DNA of 64,000 nt, taken from NCBI GenBank assembly GCA_023410055.1, contig JAEYQK010000039.1, forward strand, positions 1-64,000. The letters run 5' to 3'. Shown here one piece after another: positions 28,184 to 37,446 of the stretch. How positions within the stretch are numbered: the first letter of the stretch is position 1; every line of letters begins with the position of its first letter. A program made the position numbers and the translations under genes. Below the pieces are notes generated by a model. That model was given only the letters and a program-made list of their open reading frames with translations, was not told the origin of the DNA and did no database searches. This stretch comes from Acidobacteriota bacterium (GTDB taxonomy: Bacteria; Acidobacteriota; Terriglobia; Terriglobales; Acidobacteriaceae).

Positions 28184-29149
28184 TCACTCGCCGTTCTCTT
28201 CCCAGAGTCTCTCACTCAGATACTTCTCGCCGCCGTCCGGGAATACGGTGACGATAACAGCATCATAGATGCCTCTCTGCTCAAGACGGCGCGCGATTTC
28301 GAGGCAGCCGACCGTAGCGGCTCCGGCCGAGATGCCAACCAGCAATCCCTCTTCACGCGCGAGCCGGCGCATCATCTCGTGCGCGGCCTCCGTGCTGATT
28401 TCCAGATTGTCGTCGGCAACAGTTGCGTCGTAAATCCTGGGCACGATCGCCGACTCCATGTGTTTCGCGCCTTCGATACCGTGGAACGGCGAATCCGGCT
28501 GGAGCGAAATGCACTGTATGTCGGGGTTGAACACTTTCAACCGCCGGGACGTCCCGACGAACGTACCACTTGTCCCAAGCATGGCGACAAAGTGCGTCAC
28601 TAATCCGTCAGTCTGATCCCAGATCTCCGTTGCCGTGCCGCGATAGTGAGCACGCCAGTTGGCATCATTCGAATATTGGTCGGCGTAGAAGTAACGTTCA
28701 GGATGCTGGGCGTACAGCTCCCGCGCCTTCACGATCGCGCCATCAGAGCCTTCGCCGGGATCGGTGTAGATGACCTCAGCTCCGTAAGCTCGCAGAATGT
28801 TCTTTCGCTCCGGTGAGACGTTCGACGGCATGCACAGCGTCACATGGAAACCTTCCGCGGCTCCCAACATGGCGTATGCGATTCCGGTGTTGCCGCTTGT
28901 GGAATCGAGCAAGCGCCGGCCGGGAATCAGTGCTCCACGACGGCGCGCTTCGTGCGCGATACTTACGGCGGCACGGTCCTTCACTGATCCACCAGGGTTG
29001 TACCACTCTGCCTTGGCGAGTATCTGCGTTCCACGCAAGTGATGCGAGATGCGGTTGAGCCTGAGCAGCGGAGTATTACCGATCCTCTCGGCGATGCTTT
29101 GGCCAAGACGCCTTGATACCAGTGCAAGATTTGCATTCGCCTGCGCCAT
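28184..29149 (-). CDS. cysM: Cysteine synthase CysM (CysO-dependent type)
   Basis: 321 residues. PLP-dependent fold II: GNTPLLRLNRI, the PLP lysine in PGGSVKDRAAVSIAHEARRR, substrate loop DSTSGNTGIAYAMLGAAEGF and the PLP phosphate loop GTSGTFVGTS. It is probably the isoform using a CysO thiocarboxylate and O-phosphoserine rather than sulfide and O-acetylserine, judged only by its operon with mec, cysO and moeZ. First gene of the operon. No operator recognised in the 218-base upstream gap. Confidence 0.9.
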   Translation of the reverse strand: MAQANANLALVSRRLGQSIAERIGNTPLLRLNRISHHLRGTQILAKAEWYNPGGSVKDRAAVSIAHEARRRGALIPGRRLLDSTSGNTGIAYAMLGAAEGFHVTLCMPSNVSPERKNILRAYGAEVIYTDPGEGSDGAIVKARELYAQHPERYFYADQYSNDANWRAHYRGTATEIWDQTDGLVTHFVAMLGTSGTFVGTSRRLKVFNPDIQCISLQPDSPFHGIEGAKHMESAIVPRIYDATVADDNLEISTEAAHEMMRRLAREEGLLVGISAGAATVGCLEIARRLEQRGIYDAVIVTVFPDGGEKYLSERLWEENGE

Positions 29150-29367
29150 TGGTAACCATTGGATGAACCAAGTGGGTTGCGGGAATCAGTCAGTTTGTGC
29201 GAAAGTTTGATTTCCCGCGAATCGGGTTGGCAGCAGCAGCTTGGATCCGCCTGCGAGGCTTACGTGGACAACAGGGGACTGGAAGCGGGTATCGAACGCG
29301 GCAGCGCCGGAATTCCTGTCAGGATTGTCAGGTCGTAAAGCGTGGGGCTCATATCTAGAGGTGAGCA

Positions 29368-29844
29368 ATGGCAAAGAAAGTTGAAAAACCGTACGAGATG
29401 AAAGCACGCGAATACGATAGCGCCGTGCAATGGTTGCGCGATCATGGGTTCGATCTGCAGGAAGCCCCCGGTGCGGCAAACCGCGTATTCCTTCGCAAGA
29501 ATAACTGCTCAGCCGCAATCCAAAAGGACGAAGACGGCAACGCCAGCGTGTTCGCGTGGCCGGGTTATGTTATCGGCAACGAGATCTCAAAGCTCATCAA
29601 TCGCGGTTATCAGCAATTCATGAAGACCACGAAGAACGAAGTGCCTGCCACCGCCGACAAACTCCGCGCACTGCACGACTTTACCGATGAATTCAAAGTT
29701 GCGCTGGGGGTTCCGAATCTCTATAACGAGTCACTCGGCACCGTCTCCGAGAACTATGTCTATGATCGTGTAAACGGTCGCGAAGGTCCGGCCAGCGAGC
29801 GTCCCGAACGTCCCTGGGAGAAGAAATCGAAGAAGAAGGCGTAA
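29368..29844 (+). CDS. Conserved protein of unknown function
   Basis: 158 residues, cytoplasmic, no membrane segments. It starts MAKKVEKPYEMKAREYDSAV and ends in a charged tail (RPERPWEKKSKKKA). The middle is a small mixed alpha/beta region (VFLRKNNCSAAIQKDEDGNA, then YVIGNEISKLINRGYQQF). I do not recognise a family. AGAGGTGAGC precedes ATG 29368. Its stop is immediately followed by the corA ATG (TAAATG), so the two are likely co-translated. Confidence 0.7.
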   Translation: MAKKVEKPYEMKAREYDSAVQWLRDHGFDLQEAPGAANRVFLRKNNCSAAIQKDEDGNASVFAWPGYVIGNEISKLINRGYQQFMKTTKNEVPATADKLRALHDFTDEFKVALGVPNLYNESLGTVSENYVYDRVNGREGPASERPERPWEKKSKKKA

Positions 29845-30729
29845 ATGAGCGCGCCTGAGCCAGTCGTGTCTGCCTTTGCTTGGTTCGATATCGCCGACCC
29901 GCAGTCTCCTCAGTTGGACGAACTGGCACGACGTTTCAATCTGCATCCCTTACAGATCGAGGATTGCCGCCATCGCCCGCAACGTGCAAAGACCGAAGAG
30001 CGTGGCGAGTACATCTTCACCGTTCTGAAGCACTTGCAATCGGCGAACAGGGTCGAGTTCGACGACCTTGACGTGTTCTTCTCTGCCGATTACCTGATCA
30101 CCATTCATTCCAAGGATTGTCAGGTGATTGACAAGCTGCGCGCGCACATCGAGCAGGAGAAGCCGCAACGGCTAGACCGCATCTTCTACATGCTTGTTGA
30201 CCTGGTGGTCGACGAATACCAGCCCCTGCTTGACTGCATCGCCGACGACATCGCAGACATAGAAAGCGAAGTGCTTAGCCGCCCAGAGCCCGACATGCTC
30301 GCGCGCATCTTCAGCCTGAAGCGCGGATTGATAGAATTCCGCCGCGTCGCCGGAGCCATGCGCGAGGTCGTGAACACCCTTGCCCGGCACGAAGGTGGCT
30401 TTTTGGGAGACGATCTTGATCCGTACTTTCGCGACGTGTACGACCATCTGGTGCGCACGGCCGAATTCATCGAAAGTTATCGCGATCTTCTGACCGGCTC
30501 GCTCGACATCTATCTCTCGGCAGTCGCCAACCGCACCAACGAAGTGATGAAGGTCCTCACGATCTGGGGAACGATCGCGCTCCCACTCATCATCATCACG
30601 GGCTTTTTCGGCATGAACCTGAAGCTTCCGTGGATCAATCATCCGCATGGAACCGCCTTCGCCGGAATGCTGATGATCGCATCAACACTCTCGGTGCTCG
30701 TGTACTTCAAATCCAAGAAGTGGTTTTAG
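29845..30729 (+). CDS. corA: CorA-family divalent metal transporter
   Basis: 294 residues. Cytoplasmic funnel with long helices (DDIADIESEVLSRPEPDMLA ... EFRRVAGAMREVVNTLARHE) and two C-terminal membrane helices. The selectivity motif is GMN in TGFFGMNLKLPWINHPHGTA. CorA moves Mg2+ (or Co2+, Ni2+, Zn2+) into the cell as a pentamer. The N-terminus starts directly after the upstream stop; GTAA at the junction gives a weak site, so coupling to the previous gene probably drives translation. Converges with the acyltransferase gene. Confidence 0.93.
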   Translation: MSAPEPVVSAFAWFDIADPQSPQLDELARRFNLHPLQIEDCRHRPQRAKTEERGEYIFTVLKHLQSANRVEFDDLDVFFSADYLITIHSKDCQVIDKLRAHIEQEKPQRLDRIFYMLVDLVVDEYQPLLDCIADDIADIESEVLSRPEPDMLARIFSLKRGLIEFRRVAGAMREVVNTLARHEGGFLGDDLDPYFRDVYDHLVRTAEFIESYRDLLTGSLDIYLSAVANRTNEVMKVLTIWGTIALPLIIITGFFGMNLKLPWINHPHGTAFAGMLMIASTLSVLVYFKSKKWF

Positions 30730-30737
30730 CAGCCCTA

Positions 30738-31904
30738 TCAGACTTTGAAGAAAATGCGTTTGCGATACAGGACTAGCGCCAGTGCCGCCGCCAACGCGAC
30801 AAACGTGAGCGAATAGAGCAGCGATGCCATGCTCGGATTTGCCAGTGGCGCGAAGAATCTCTCGTTGATGTACTCATGCAGGTTTACGCGCTGGTCGTCA
30901 TACGGGAGATAAATGCGATTCAAGCTCTTGGCGAGCAGCATAGACGAGGTATAGATCGCGATCGCGTTCGCGCCGAATGCAACAAAGGGCGTCGCCCACC
31001 ACCCGCGCCACTGCTTAACGTCCAGCAGCCAATAGCACGCGGCGAGTACGACTAGGGCGAAGCCGGATGTAAAGACCACAAACGAACTCGTCCACAGATT
31101 CTTGTTGATCGGCATCACCACGTCGAAGATCTTGCCGAGAGCAAGACCGAGCGAGCCGAATGCAAGCATGCCGGCAGCTTTCCTCGCTGGCGACCGATCC
31201 GACTTGAGCCAACCACCCGTCATGATCCCAAGCAAAACCGTTGCGACGGACGGAAGCGTGCTCAACAAACCCTCTGGATCACGAGTTGTTTCATAAAGAT
31301 GGCCCGGTATGATCAGGCGGTCGATCCATGCAGCGAGGTTGCGGTTGGGATCAAGGAACGGAATGTCGCGACCGGGAATCCCAAGCCCTGGTACCGGGAC
31401 GTAACGCATCAGAACCCAATATCCCACAATCAAGCTGCCAGCAATCAACAGACGACTACGCGTCGTTGTGGTCCAAAGTGCGATTACTGCTGCAACCGCG
31501 TATGCAATGGCAATCCGTTGCAAGACTCCCGGAAAGCGTATAGGCCAGAAATTATAGGGAAACGCATTTAGCGCCACCCCGATAACGAAGATGATGGCTG
31601 CGCGTTGCAGGCTGTGACGCAGTAATTGCGTTCGGGTCGCTCCCCGGCCTAGCCGTGAAGCAAACGACAACACAAGAGAGACGCCAACAATAAAGAGAAA
31701 GAACGGGAAGATAAGGTCCGTTGGCGTCCAGCCGTTCCATTCCGCGTGCTCAAGAGGCGCATACGCGTGGCCGTTCCCCGGGTTGTTTACGAGGATCATC
31801 GCCGCAATGGTGATTCCTCGGAAGAAGTCGAGCGAGACCATGCGCTGGGCAGACTTAGCCTGCGCCGGTTCAGGGGCGGGTGCGACACTAACTTCGGTTG
31901 CCAC
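30738..31904 (-). CDS. DUF1624/DUF5009-type membrane acyltransferase (HGSNAT-like)
   Basis: About 388 residues, ten or more membrane helices. The opening MVSLDFFRGITIAAMILVNN with WTPTDLIFPFFLFIVGVSLV matches the heparan-alpha-glucosaminide N-acetyltransferase (YeiB/DUF1624/DUF5009) family; the substrate is probably a surface sugar. GTG 31904 is chosen because AGAGA lies just upstream and conserved sequence begins 20 residues later; ATG 31841 is also possible. The open frame continues to 32150 but passes a family C repeat at 31976-32010. Confidence 0.8.
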   Translation of the reverse strand: MATEVSVAPAPEPAQAKSAQRMVSLDFFRGITIAAMILVNNPGNGHAYAPLEHAEWNGWTPTDLIFPFFLFIVGVSLVLSFASRLGRGATRTQLLRHSLQRAAIIFVIGVALNAFPYNFWPIRFPGVLQRIAIAYAVAAVIALWTTTTRSRLLIAGSLIVGYWVLMRYVPVPGLGIPGRDIPFLDPNRNLAAWIDRLIIPGHLYETTRDPEGLLSTLPSVATVLLGIMTGGWLKSDRSPARKAAGMLAFGSLGLALGKIFDVVMPINKNLWTSSFVVFTSGFALVVLAACYWLLDVKQWRGWWATPFVAFGANAIAIYTSSMLLAKSLNRIYLPYDDQRVNLHEYINERFFAPLANPSMASLLYSLTFVALAAALALVLYRKRIFFKV

Positions 31905-31975
31905 GAGGTTCTCTGAAAGCAGTGTGTCAGCCTGAGAACGAGATAGCAAGCCCTTGTTTGGCCAAAATACGGAAG

Positions 31976-32010
31976 GGTGCCCCATCATTCGCGAAGCGAA
32001 GGGTGGATCC
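31976..32010. repeat. Dispersed palindrome, family C
   Basis: GGGTGCCCCATCATTCGCGA then AGCGAAGGGTGGATC, reverse orientation relative to 2424-2457. It lies between yqeY and the acyltransferase gene. Confidence 0.8.
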
Positions 32011-32079
32011 TTTTTGTAAAGACGGGGTCGTGTCAAGGCACAGGGCCTTTCTTCCCGTGCCACACGACTTTCGAATCGC

Positions 32080-32547
32080 TTACTTCGACAGTTCGCCGCG
32101 AACCATTTCGTTGACGACCTTGCCGTCGGCGCGGATATCCTTTTCGGCAAAGCGGCTCATCACGGCCTTCATCACCAGCCCCATGTCCTTGGGGGTGGGC
32201 TTGCCCTTTTCGGCAGTGATCTGCGCGACGACATCGGCCACAATGACACGCATCTCGTCCGGGCTGGCCGCCTTCGGCATGTAGGCTTCGATCAGCTCAA
32301 TTTCCTTGGCTTCTTTGTCGGCGAGTTCCTGTCGTCCACCCTTGGTGAATTGTTCAATCGAATCCTTGCGCTGCTTGATCATCGTGCCAAGCACCTGGAT
32401 CGCCTCGGCATCATCCAGCGCCGCGCGCTTATCGATCTCTTTGTTCTTCAAGGTGGACTTCATCATGCGCAATGTGGACAAGCGCTGCTCATCCTTCGCG
32501 CGCATGGCTTCAACCATGTCTTTTTGAACTTGTTCAACAATGCTCAT
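32080..32547 (-). CDS. yqeY: YqeY/GatB-tail-like protein
   Basis: 155 residues of the YqeY family: IVEQVQKDMVEAMRAKDEQR, STLRMMKSTLKNKEIDKRA, then IELIEAYMPKAASPDEMRVI and KPTPKDMGLVMKAVMSRFAE. It resembles the C-terminal domain of GatB and is thought to act near aminoacyl-tRNA amidation, not proven. ATG 32547 is used; the in-frame TTG two codons earlier is also possible. It precedes the acyltransferase gene on the same strand. The stretch 32548-32864 upstream is empty of genes I can support; I looked there for an rpsU-like gene and found none. Confidence 0.9.
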   Translation of the reverse strand: MSIVEQVQKDMVEAMRAKDEQRLSTLRMMKSTLKNKEIDKRAALDDAEAIQVLGTMIKQRKDSIEQFTKGGRQELADKEAKEIELIEAYMPKAASPDEMRVIVADVVAQITAEKGKPTPKDMGLVMKAVMSRFAEKDIRADGKVVNEMVRGELSK

Positions 32548-32864
32548 GGTCAAGAATTATATCTGGCGACCGCATTTCTATCACGCTTTGTTCTCCCCCT
32601 AGCGGAGACCAGCTGTGCGAGCCTTTTGCAATAATGCGTCGCTTTGCCCCGAAACTGAGCGAGGATGATGTCGAGACCACTCGCGCGCGCGAACTCCTCT
32701 GCGGAGGCTGCCTATGTTCCTGATCGGCCTAGCGACTCTGCAGCGTCAACGTCACGGTGGTCGAATGCTGCAGTTGCGCGCCTGTCACACTCGTCGAGGC
32801 GCTCGAAGGCCGCTAAAGAGAACGCTTCGAAATATTGGATCGTCGCCGCTGGAGTTGTCGCGGC

Positions 32865-35834
32865 CTACGACAGCAGAATCACTCCCTGCTGGATCTGACC
32901 GTCCATTCGCACCAACAGCGGATGAGAGACACGGACGTGCCGTACACCTGGTGCAATCTCCTCGGCCGGCAAACCCTCCAGAAGCTCCCAGCGGATGAAC
33001 TCCTTCTCGTTGGTACCACTCAGCGAAAAGTAGCCGATTCCTGCGGAGGTCATATTGTGGAAGAAGTGGGTGCCTTGCGACGGCTCAATCGGCAGATCGT
33101 TGGCAGGCACCTCTACGATCACCCGCGCTCCGGAAATTTGGTGCCAAGCGACGGGAATTCCAATCCAGGGATCGAAGGAGCCCCACCGCCCCGGTCCAAT
33201 GAGCAGGAAGGGTCGGCGTTCGCGGAGCAACCGGTCATTGATTCCCGCGACGACCGACGCCACCTCCGCGCTACGCCCCCGGTCAAATTTTGCTGGATCG
33301 ACATAGACAATATCACGCAAGCCTTCGACGGACCCATTCCCCAGAACCCGTTGCGAGCGGCAGAGTACCTTTTTGGCGGGAACCATATCTTGGTTAATGT
33401 CACAGCGTTCCCGTGATGCCACTAGAGGCCTCATCTGCAGGAAACAGAATTCCGCATCCTGAAGAGGATCGTCGCCGATGTCTACGGCGAACTCGATTTC
33501 GACGGCGAAGCCCAACTCCTTCCGGCAAATCTGAAATAGCTCGTTAAGAATGGGGCATAACGGGAACGCGTTGTGCTTGAGTACCCGCGCGAACGTGAGC
33601 ACGCGGGGCCCACGTCGTCCCAAACCGTCGTAGATTCTATCCTCATTGACATCCACCACGCTTCCAGCCAGCGCGAGCGCCCCATCCACTTCGGCCTGCG
33701 AGAGCGGCAACCGGACGAGGGTGGCATCCATGCCGCCGAGCAAGTCGACTTCACTACTGTTGAGATCGAGGGCGAAAAACTCCCGCTGCGCGACCCGCAT
33801 CACTTCCGCCGGGGACCGGAATTGCGGCAGTACCTGCGGGTGACGCGGGCAGAACCGCACCGCATCGCCTCCCTCAACGACCTGTTTTCCCAGGCCAAGA
33901 GCGATCGTTGCTACACCATCTTCCGGCTTCATCCGGAACACCGGATAGTAGTTGTGGGATTGTGCCACGCCTGAAATCGTCGGATAAAAATACCGACCGT
34001 GGCGGCGGCCTGCAACTTCCTGGACCAGCACCGCCATGCGTGACTCGGCCTGATCGTGACCGATTGATTCCATGTAACGCCGCGGCCGCTCCAGGTAGGC
34101 CGACGCATAAACCAGCTTTATCGCCGTCGCCAGGTGTGTCAACCTCACCTCGGGATCGGGATGGTTATTCGGTAGCATGTAAGTCGAGTAAAGTCCCGCC
34201 AGGGGTTGACGGTGTGAGTCCTCGAGCAGTCCCGACGAACGCACGGCCAGCGGAACGTTCACGCGGTTGACGTAGAATTCCAGGCACTCGCGTATGTGAG
34301 AGTCCAACTGTCCACCGGCAAAGCGCTGCAATATATCGTCGTCAGTCATTTCCTCAAAAGAGGCGACGTCGATTTCGTTGTTCCTAAGAAAGGTATTGGA
34401 TTCATCTGCGCCAATGACGAGCGTCCGGGGCAGGCGTATTCTGATTCCCTGGATGCGTTCGTCTTTCAACCACCGGCTGAGCTGCCGGAAAACAAACGCC
34501 AATCCTCGGCCCTTGCCCCCCAGGGATCCCTTGCCCAGCACCAAGAATGGATAATCGGGATCGAATTCCGGCGGGCGGAAGTCGGCAATAGCTCCGGAAT
34601 ATTTCTCCCGGCGCGCGATGGAAATCGCGCTGATCAGGCATTCCTTGAGCTCCGCGACCGAGGGAAAATCGGCCAAGCTAATCGGCTGGAGCACCGCTGC
34701 CAGAGTAGTCTCGCCGCGCGCCCGGAACCAGTGCGAGAGGTCGTTGCGGGCGGCGTGGAATCTGAGGGATTCGTCCGGGATAGAGGCGATCGCCTGCTCC
34801 ATCTCCCACATGTTCGAGACCCTCTTGACTGGCGTCCCGTCAGGCATGCGGAATTCGTAATCGCCGAAACCGATGTCTTCCAGGACAAACTGCTCAATGC
34901 CTTTCCGCACATTGGATCCGCGCTTATTGAGGCAGCGCGCGCCCACGGACTTGGCTATTTCCTCCACGTTCGGATCGGAGGACTGAACCAGAATGGGCAA
35001 GCCCGGAACCCGTGTCGCGGTCGCTTGCAGAAACTGAGTTCCCGTCGAGATGTCGTCCAGATCCTCGCGGAAAGTGTGCAGATCGGAGATGATGCCGAGC
35101 AGCGAAGCCTCGTACTTTTTGAATAACGCGCTCGCCTCCGCGAAACTGCGCGCCAGGACCACCTTAGGACGGACCCGAGTCCGGATTTGGCGATCTCTCT
35201 CGTTGATTCCCTCGGGTACCAGCATGAAGGTGCGCTGCATGAGCATGGAGTAGAGGTGCGGCAGAATCAGCGAGTAGTGCTCAACAGCATCCTCGATCAC
35301 CAGAATCGTCCCGATGGAAGCGATTTCCAGATCGCGATCGATGTTCTGGCTATCCTCGACCAGCTTCATGATGGAAAGGAGGACATCGGCGCTGCCTCGC
35401 CAGGCAAAGACCTGGTCGATGCCTTCGGGTTCCGCTCCACGATAGGTCTGATCGAACCACGACCCGTCGAACACTACCATCACGACAGGCAAGTTCGGGT
35501 GCCCCGCTTTCACGCTTCTCCCAAAGTCGGACGTCTCCATGTCGGGCAAGTTGCCGGAAACCAAGACGAGATCGAAGTGCTCTTTCTCCAGAATGTCGAG
35601 CCCCTCGCTCCCGGAAAGGGCGGTAACGATCTGTGGAGCATTCTGGAGGTGCAACAGTTGAGAAGCGCCGTAGACGCTCTGCGTGAGTGAGTAGTCGCGC
35701 GAGAGGCTAAACGATTCGTACGAACTCGAGACCATCAGGATGGTGCGGACGCGCCAAGCCATCAGACGGTGAAGACCACGAAGCTGTGGATCGTAGGCGT
35801 AGCGCAGTTGATCGTGTAGATCCGATAGTTTCAT
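32865..35834 (-). CDS. Receiver-domain / PPDK-like ATP-grasp (PEP/pyruvate-binding) fusion protein
   Basis: 989 residues. Residues ~28-165 form a receiver-like fold with Ser93 where the phospho-Asp should be (FDLVLVSGNLPD). Residues ~175-315 form a second one that keeps an Asp (LLGIISDLHTF, Asp251). From ~450, GKGSLGGKGRGLAFVFRQLS, VPLAVRSSGLLEDSHRQPLA and FCFLQMRPLV match the PPDK/PEP-synthase ATP-grasp domain. The phosphohistidine and PEP barrel domains are missing; instead ~190 conserved-looking residues (FLLIGPGRWGSFDP ... THFFHNMTSAGIGYFSLSGT) end the protein. It may phosphorylate an unknown partner. It follows gdhA by 164 bases, same strand, next to NtrB/NtrC. Confidence 0.85.
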   Translation of the reverse strand: MKLSDLHDQLRYAYDPQLRGLHRLMAWRVRTILMVSSSYESFSLSRDYSLTQSVYGASQLLHLQNAPQIVTALSGSEGLDILEKEHFDLVLVSGNLPDMETSDFGRSVKAGHPNLPVVMVVFDGSWFDQTYRGAEPEGIDQVFAWRGSADVLLSIMKLVEDSQNIDRDLEIASIGTILVIEDAVEHYSLILPHLYSMLMQRTFMLVPEGINERDRQIRTRVRPKVVLARSFAEASALFKKYEASLLGIISDLHTFREDLDDISTGTQFLQATATRVPGLPILVQSSDPNVEEIAKSVGARCLNKRGSNVRKGIEQFVLEDIGFGDYEFRMPDGTPVKRVSNMWEMEQAIASIPDESLRFHAARNDLSHWFRARGETTLAAVLQPISLADFPSVAELKECLISAISIARREKYSGAIADFRPPEFDPDYPFLVLGKGSLGGKGRGLAFVFRQLSRWLKDERIQGIRIRLPRTLVIGADESNTFLRNNEIDVASFEEMTDDDILQRFAGGQLDSHIRECLEFYVNRVNVPLAVRSSGLLEDSHRQPLAGLYSTYMLPNNHPDPEVRLTHLATAIKLVYASAYLERPRRYMESIGHDQAESRMAVLVQEVAGRRHGRYFYPTISGVAQSHNYYPVFRMKPEDGVATIALGLGKQVVEGGDAVRFCPRHPQVLPQFRSPAEVMRVAQREFFALDLNSSEVDLLGGMDATLVRLPLSQAEVDGALALAGSVVDVNEDRIYDGLGRRGPRVLTFARVLKHNAFPLCPILNELFQICRKELGFAVEIEFAVDIGDDPLQDAEFCFLQMRPLVASRERCDINQDMVPAKKVLCRSQRVLGNGSVEGLRDIVYVDPAKFDRGRSAEVASVVAGINDRLLRERRPFLLIGPGRWGSFDPWIGIPVAWHQISGARVIVEVPANDLPIEPSQGTHFFHNMTSAGIGYFSLSGTNEKEFIRWELLEGLPAEEIAPGVRHVRVSHPLLVRMDGQIQQGVILLS

Positions 35835-35998
35835 CGCAGGATTGGTGAACAGGTTCAGTGTAGTAGTGTGAGTTGCCGCTGACGTTGAGAGCGAGGCCAG
35901 AACCGGGTCGGGTCTCGGCCCCGCAATTATCGCGGAGTCCGCTGCCTGACCCGGTGTTCGCCTACTTCGGATTTGAAACCGAAGGCTTTTCTGCCGCT

Positions 35999-37360
35999 CT
36001 AGACCAGGCCTTGGGCCAGCATCGCGTCCGCTACCTTAACGAACCCGGCGATGTTTGCCCCCAGGACATAGTCCCCGGGCGCTCCGTATTCTCTCGACAT
36101 CTCCCACGCCGAGGTGTGGATCGAAGTCATGATGCCTTTGAGCCGACTGTCGACTTCATCCCTGCTCCAGGAAAGACGCATCGAGTTCTGCGCCATCTCG
36201 AGGCCTGAGGTAGCCACGCCGCCGGCGTTGGCCGCTTTGCCGAGCCCGTAGAGAATCTTTGCCGCCCGGAAGCATTCCATCCCCTCGGGAGTCGTCGGCA
36301 TGTTCGCGCCTTCACTGACAACGTAGCAACCGTTGCTGACGAGTTGCTTCGCATCCTCTCCGTTGATCTCGTTCTGCGTTGCGCTGGGGAACGCACATTG
36401 TGCCGGGATGTGCCAGGGCTTGGAGCTCTCCAGGTACTCGGCCTTGGGGAATTTCCTTACGTACTCCCGAATGCGCCCGCGCCGGATGTTCTTGAGGCCC
36501 ATGATCCAGGCGAGTTTCTCCTCGTCTATACCATCTTTGTCATAAATCGTGCCGTCGGAATCTGACAGGGTCAGGCACTTTGCACCCAATTGGTTCAGCT
36601 TCTCGACAGTGTACTGGGCCACATTGCCAGATCCGGAAACCAGGCAGGTTTTGCCCTTGAGGTCCTCGCCCCTCGTCTTGAGCATCTGCTCGCAGAAGTA
36701 CACACAACCGTAGCCGGTAGCTTCGGGCCGGATCAGCGACCCGCCCCAGGCCAGACCTTTGCCCGTTAGCACTCCGGTGAACTCGTTCCGAATGCGTTTG
36801 TACTGTCCGAACAGATATCCCACTTCGCGTCCGCCTACGCCGATATCGCCCGCCGGGATGTCTGTATCAGAGCCGATGTGACGGCAGAGCTCCGTCATAA
36901 AGCTTTGGCAGAAGCGCATGACCTCGCCATCCGATTTCCCTTTCGGATCGAAGTCGGATCCGCCCTTGCCGCCGCCCATCGGGAGCGTCGTCAACGAGTT
37001 TTTGAAGACCTGCTCAAAAGCCAGGAACTTCAAAATACCAAGGTAAACGGTGGGATGAAATCGAATGCCGCCTTTGTACGGACCAATCGCACTTGAGAAC
37101 TGAATACGAAACCCGCGGTTCACCTGAACCTGGCCTTCGTCATCCTGCCAGGGAACGCGGAACATGACAACGCGTTCCGGCTCGACCAATCGTTCTAGTA
37201 TCCTCGATTCTACGTACTCCGGATGCCGCTCCAGCACCGGAGTGATTGACCGAAGAACTTCACCGACGGCCTGCAGAAACTCCGGCTCACCTGTATTCCG
37301 CTTTCGGACGCCTTCGAAGACTTGATCGACATATGATGCGGTATAAGTTGACGTGCTCAC
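35999..37360 (-). CDS. gdhA: NADP-type glutamate dehydrogenase
   Basis: 453 residues. All catalytic features are intact: GPYKGGIRFHPTV, PMGGGKGGSDFDPKGKSDGE (both lysines), GDIGVGGREVGYLFGQYKRI, and the Rossmann motif SGSGNVAQYTVEKL. It makes glutamate from 2-oxoglutarate and ammonia. The start is GTG 37360 because AAGAGGAG lies 6 bases upstream. It is 86 bases behind the stop of the dehydrogenase paralogue, same strand, so both are probably expressed from the sigma-54 promoter upstream. Confidence 0.95.
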   Translation of the reverse strand: MSTSTYTASYVDQVFEGVRKRNTGEPEFLQAVGEVLRSITPVLERHPEYVESRILERLVEPERVVMFRVPWQDDEGQVQVNRGFRIQFSSAIGPYKGGIRFHPTVYLGILKFLAFEQVFKNSLTTLPMGGGKGGSDFDPKGKSDGEVMRFCQSFMTELCRHIGSDTDIPAGDIGVGGREVGYLFGQYKRIRNEFTGVLTGKGLAWGGSLIRPEATGYGCVYFCEQMLKTRGEDLKGKTCLVSGSGNVAQYTVEKLNQLGAKCLTLSDSDGTIYDKDGIDEEKLAWIMGLKNIRRGRIREYVRKFPKAEYLESSKPWHIPAQCAFPSATQNEINGEDAKQLVSNGCYVVSEGANMPTTPEGMECFRAAKILYGLGKAANAGGVATSGLEMAQNSMRLSWSRDEVDSRLKGIMTSIHTSAWEMSREYGAPGDYVLGANIAGFVKVADAMLAQGLV

Positions 37361-37446
37361 GTTCGCTCCTCTTGTAGTTAAGTATCCAGTTCTGGTTTGC
37401 GGTGGGACTCCTACTCTCGTTTCAACCTGTTTCTGCCCCAAGACTC

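Noticed and set aside
29186..29518. 110-codon minus-strand frame upstream of cysM
   Set aside because: Overlaps the start of the plus-strand gene at 29368 and has no domain.
32548..32864. Possible rpsU or other small gene upstream of yqeY
   Set aside because: All frames read on both strands; no ribosomal protein S21 motif and no good start-site combination.
35940..35998. Hairpin CTTCGG...CCGAAG followed by CTTTT as terminator for gdhA
   Set aside because: The T-rich side is on the plus strand; gdhA reads on the minus strand, where no T-tract follows.
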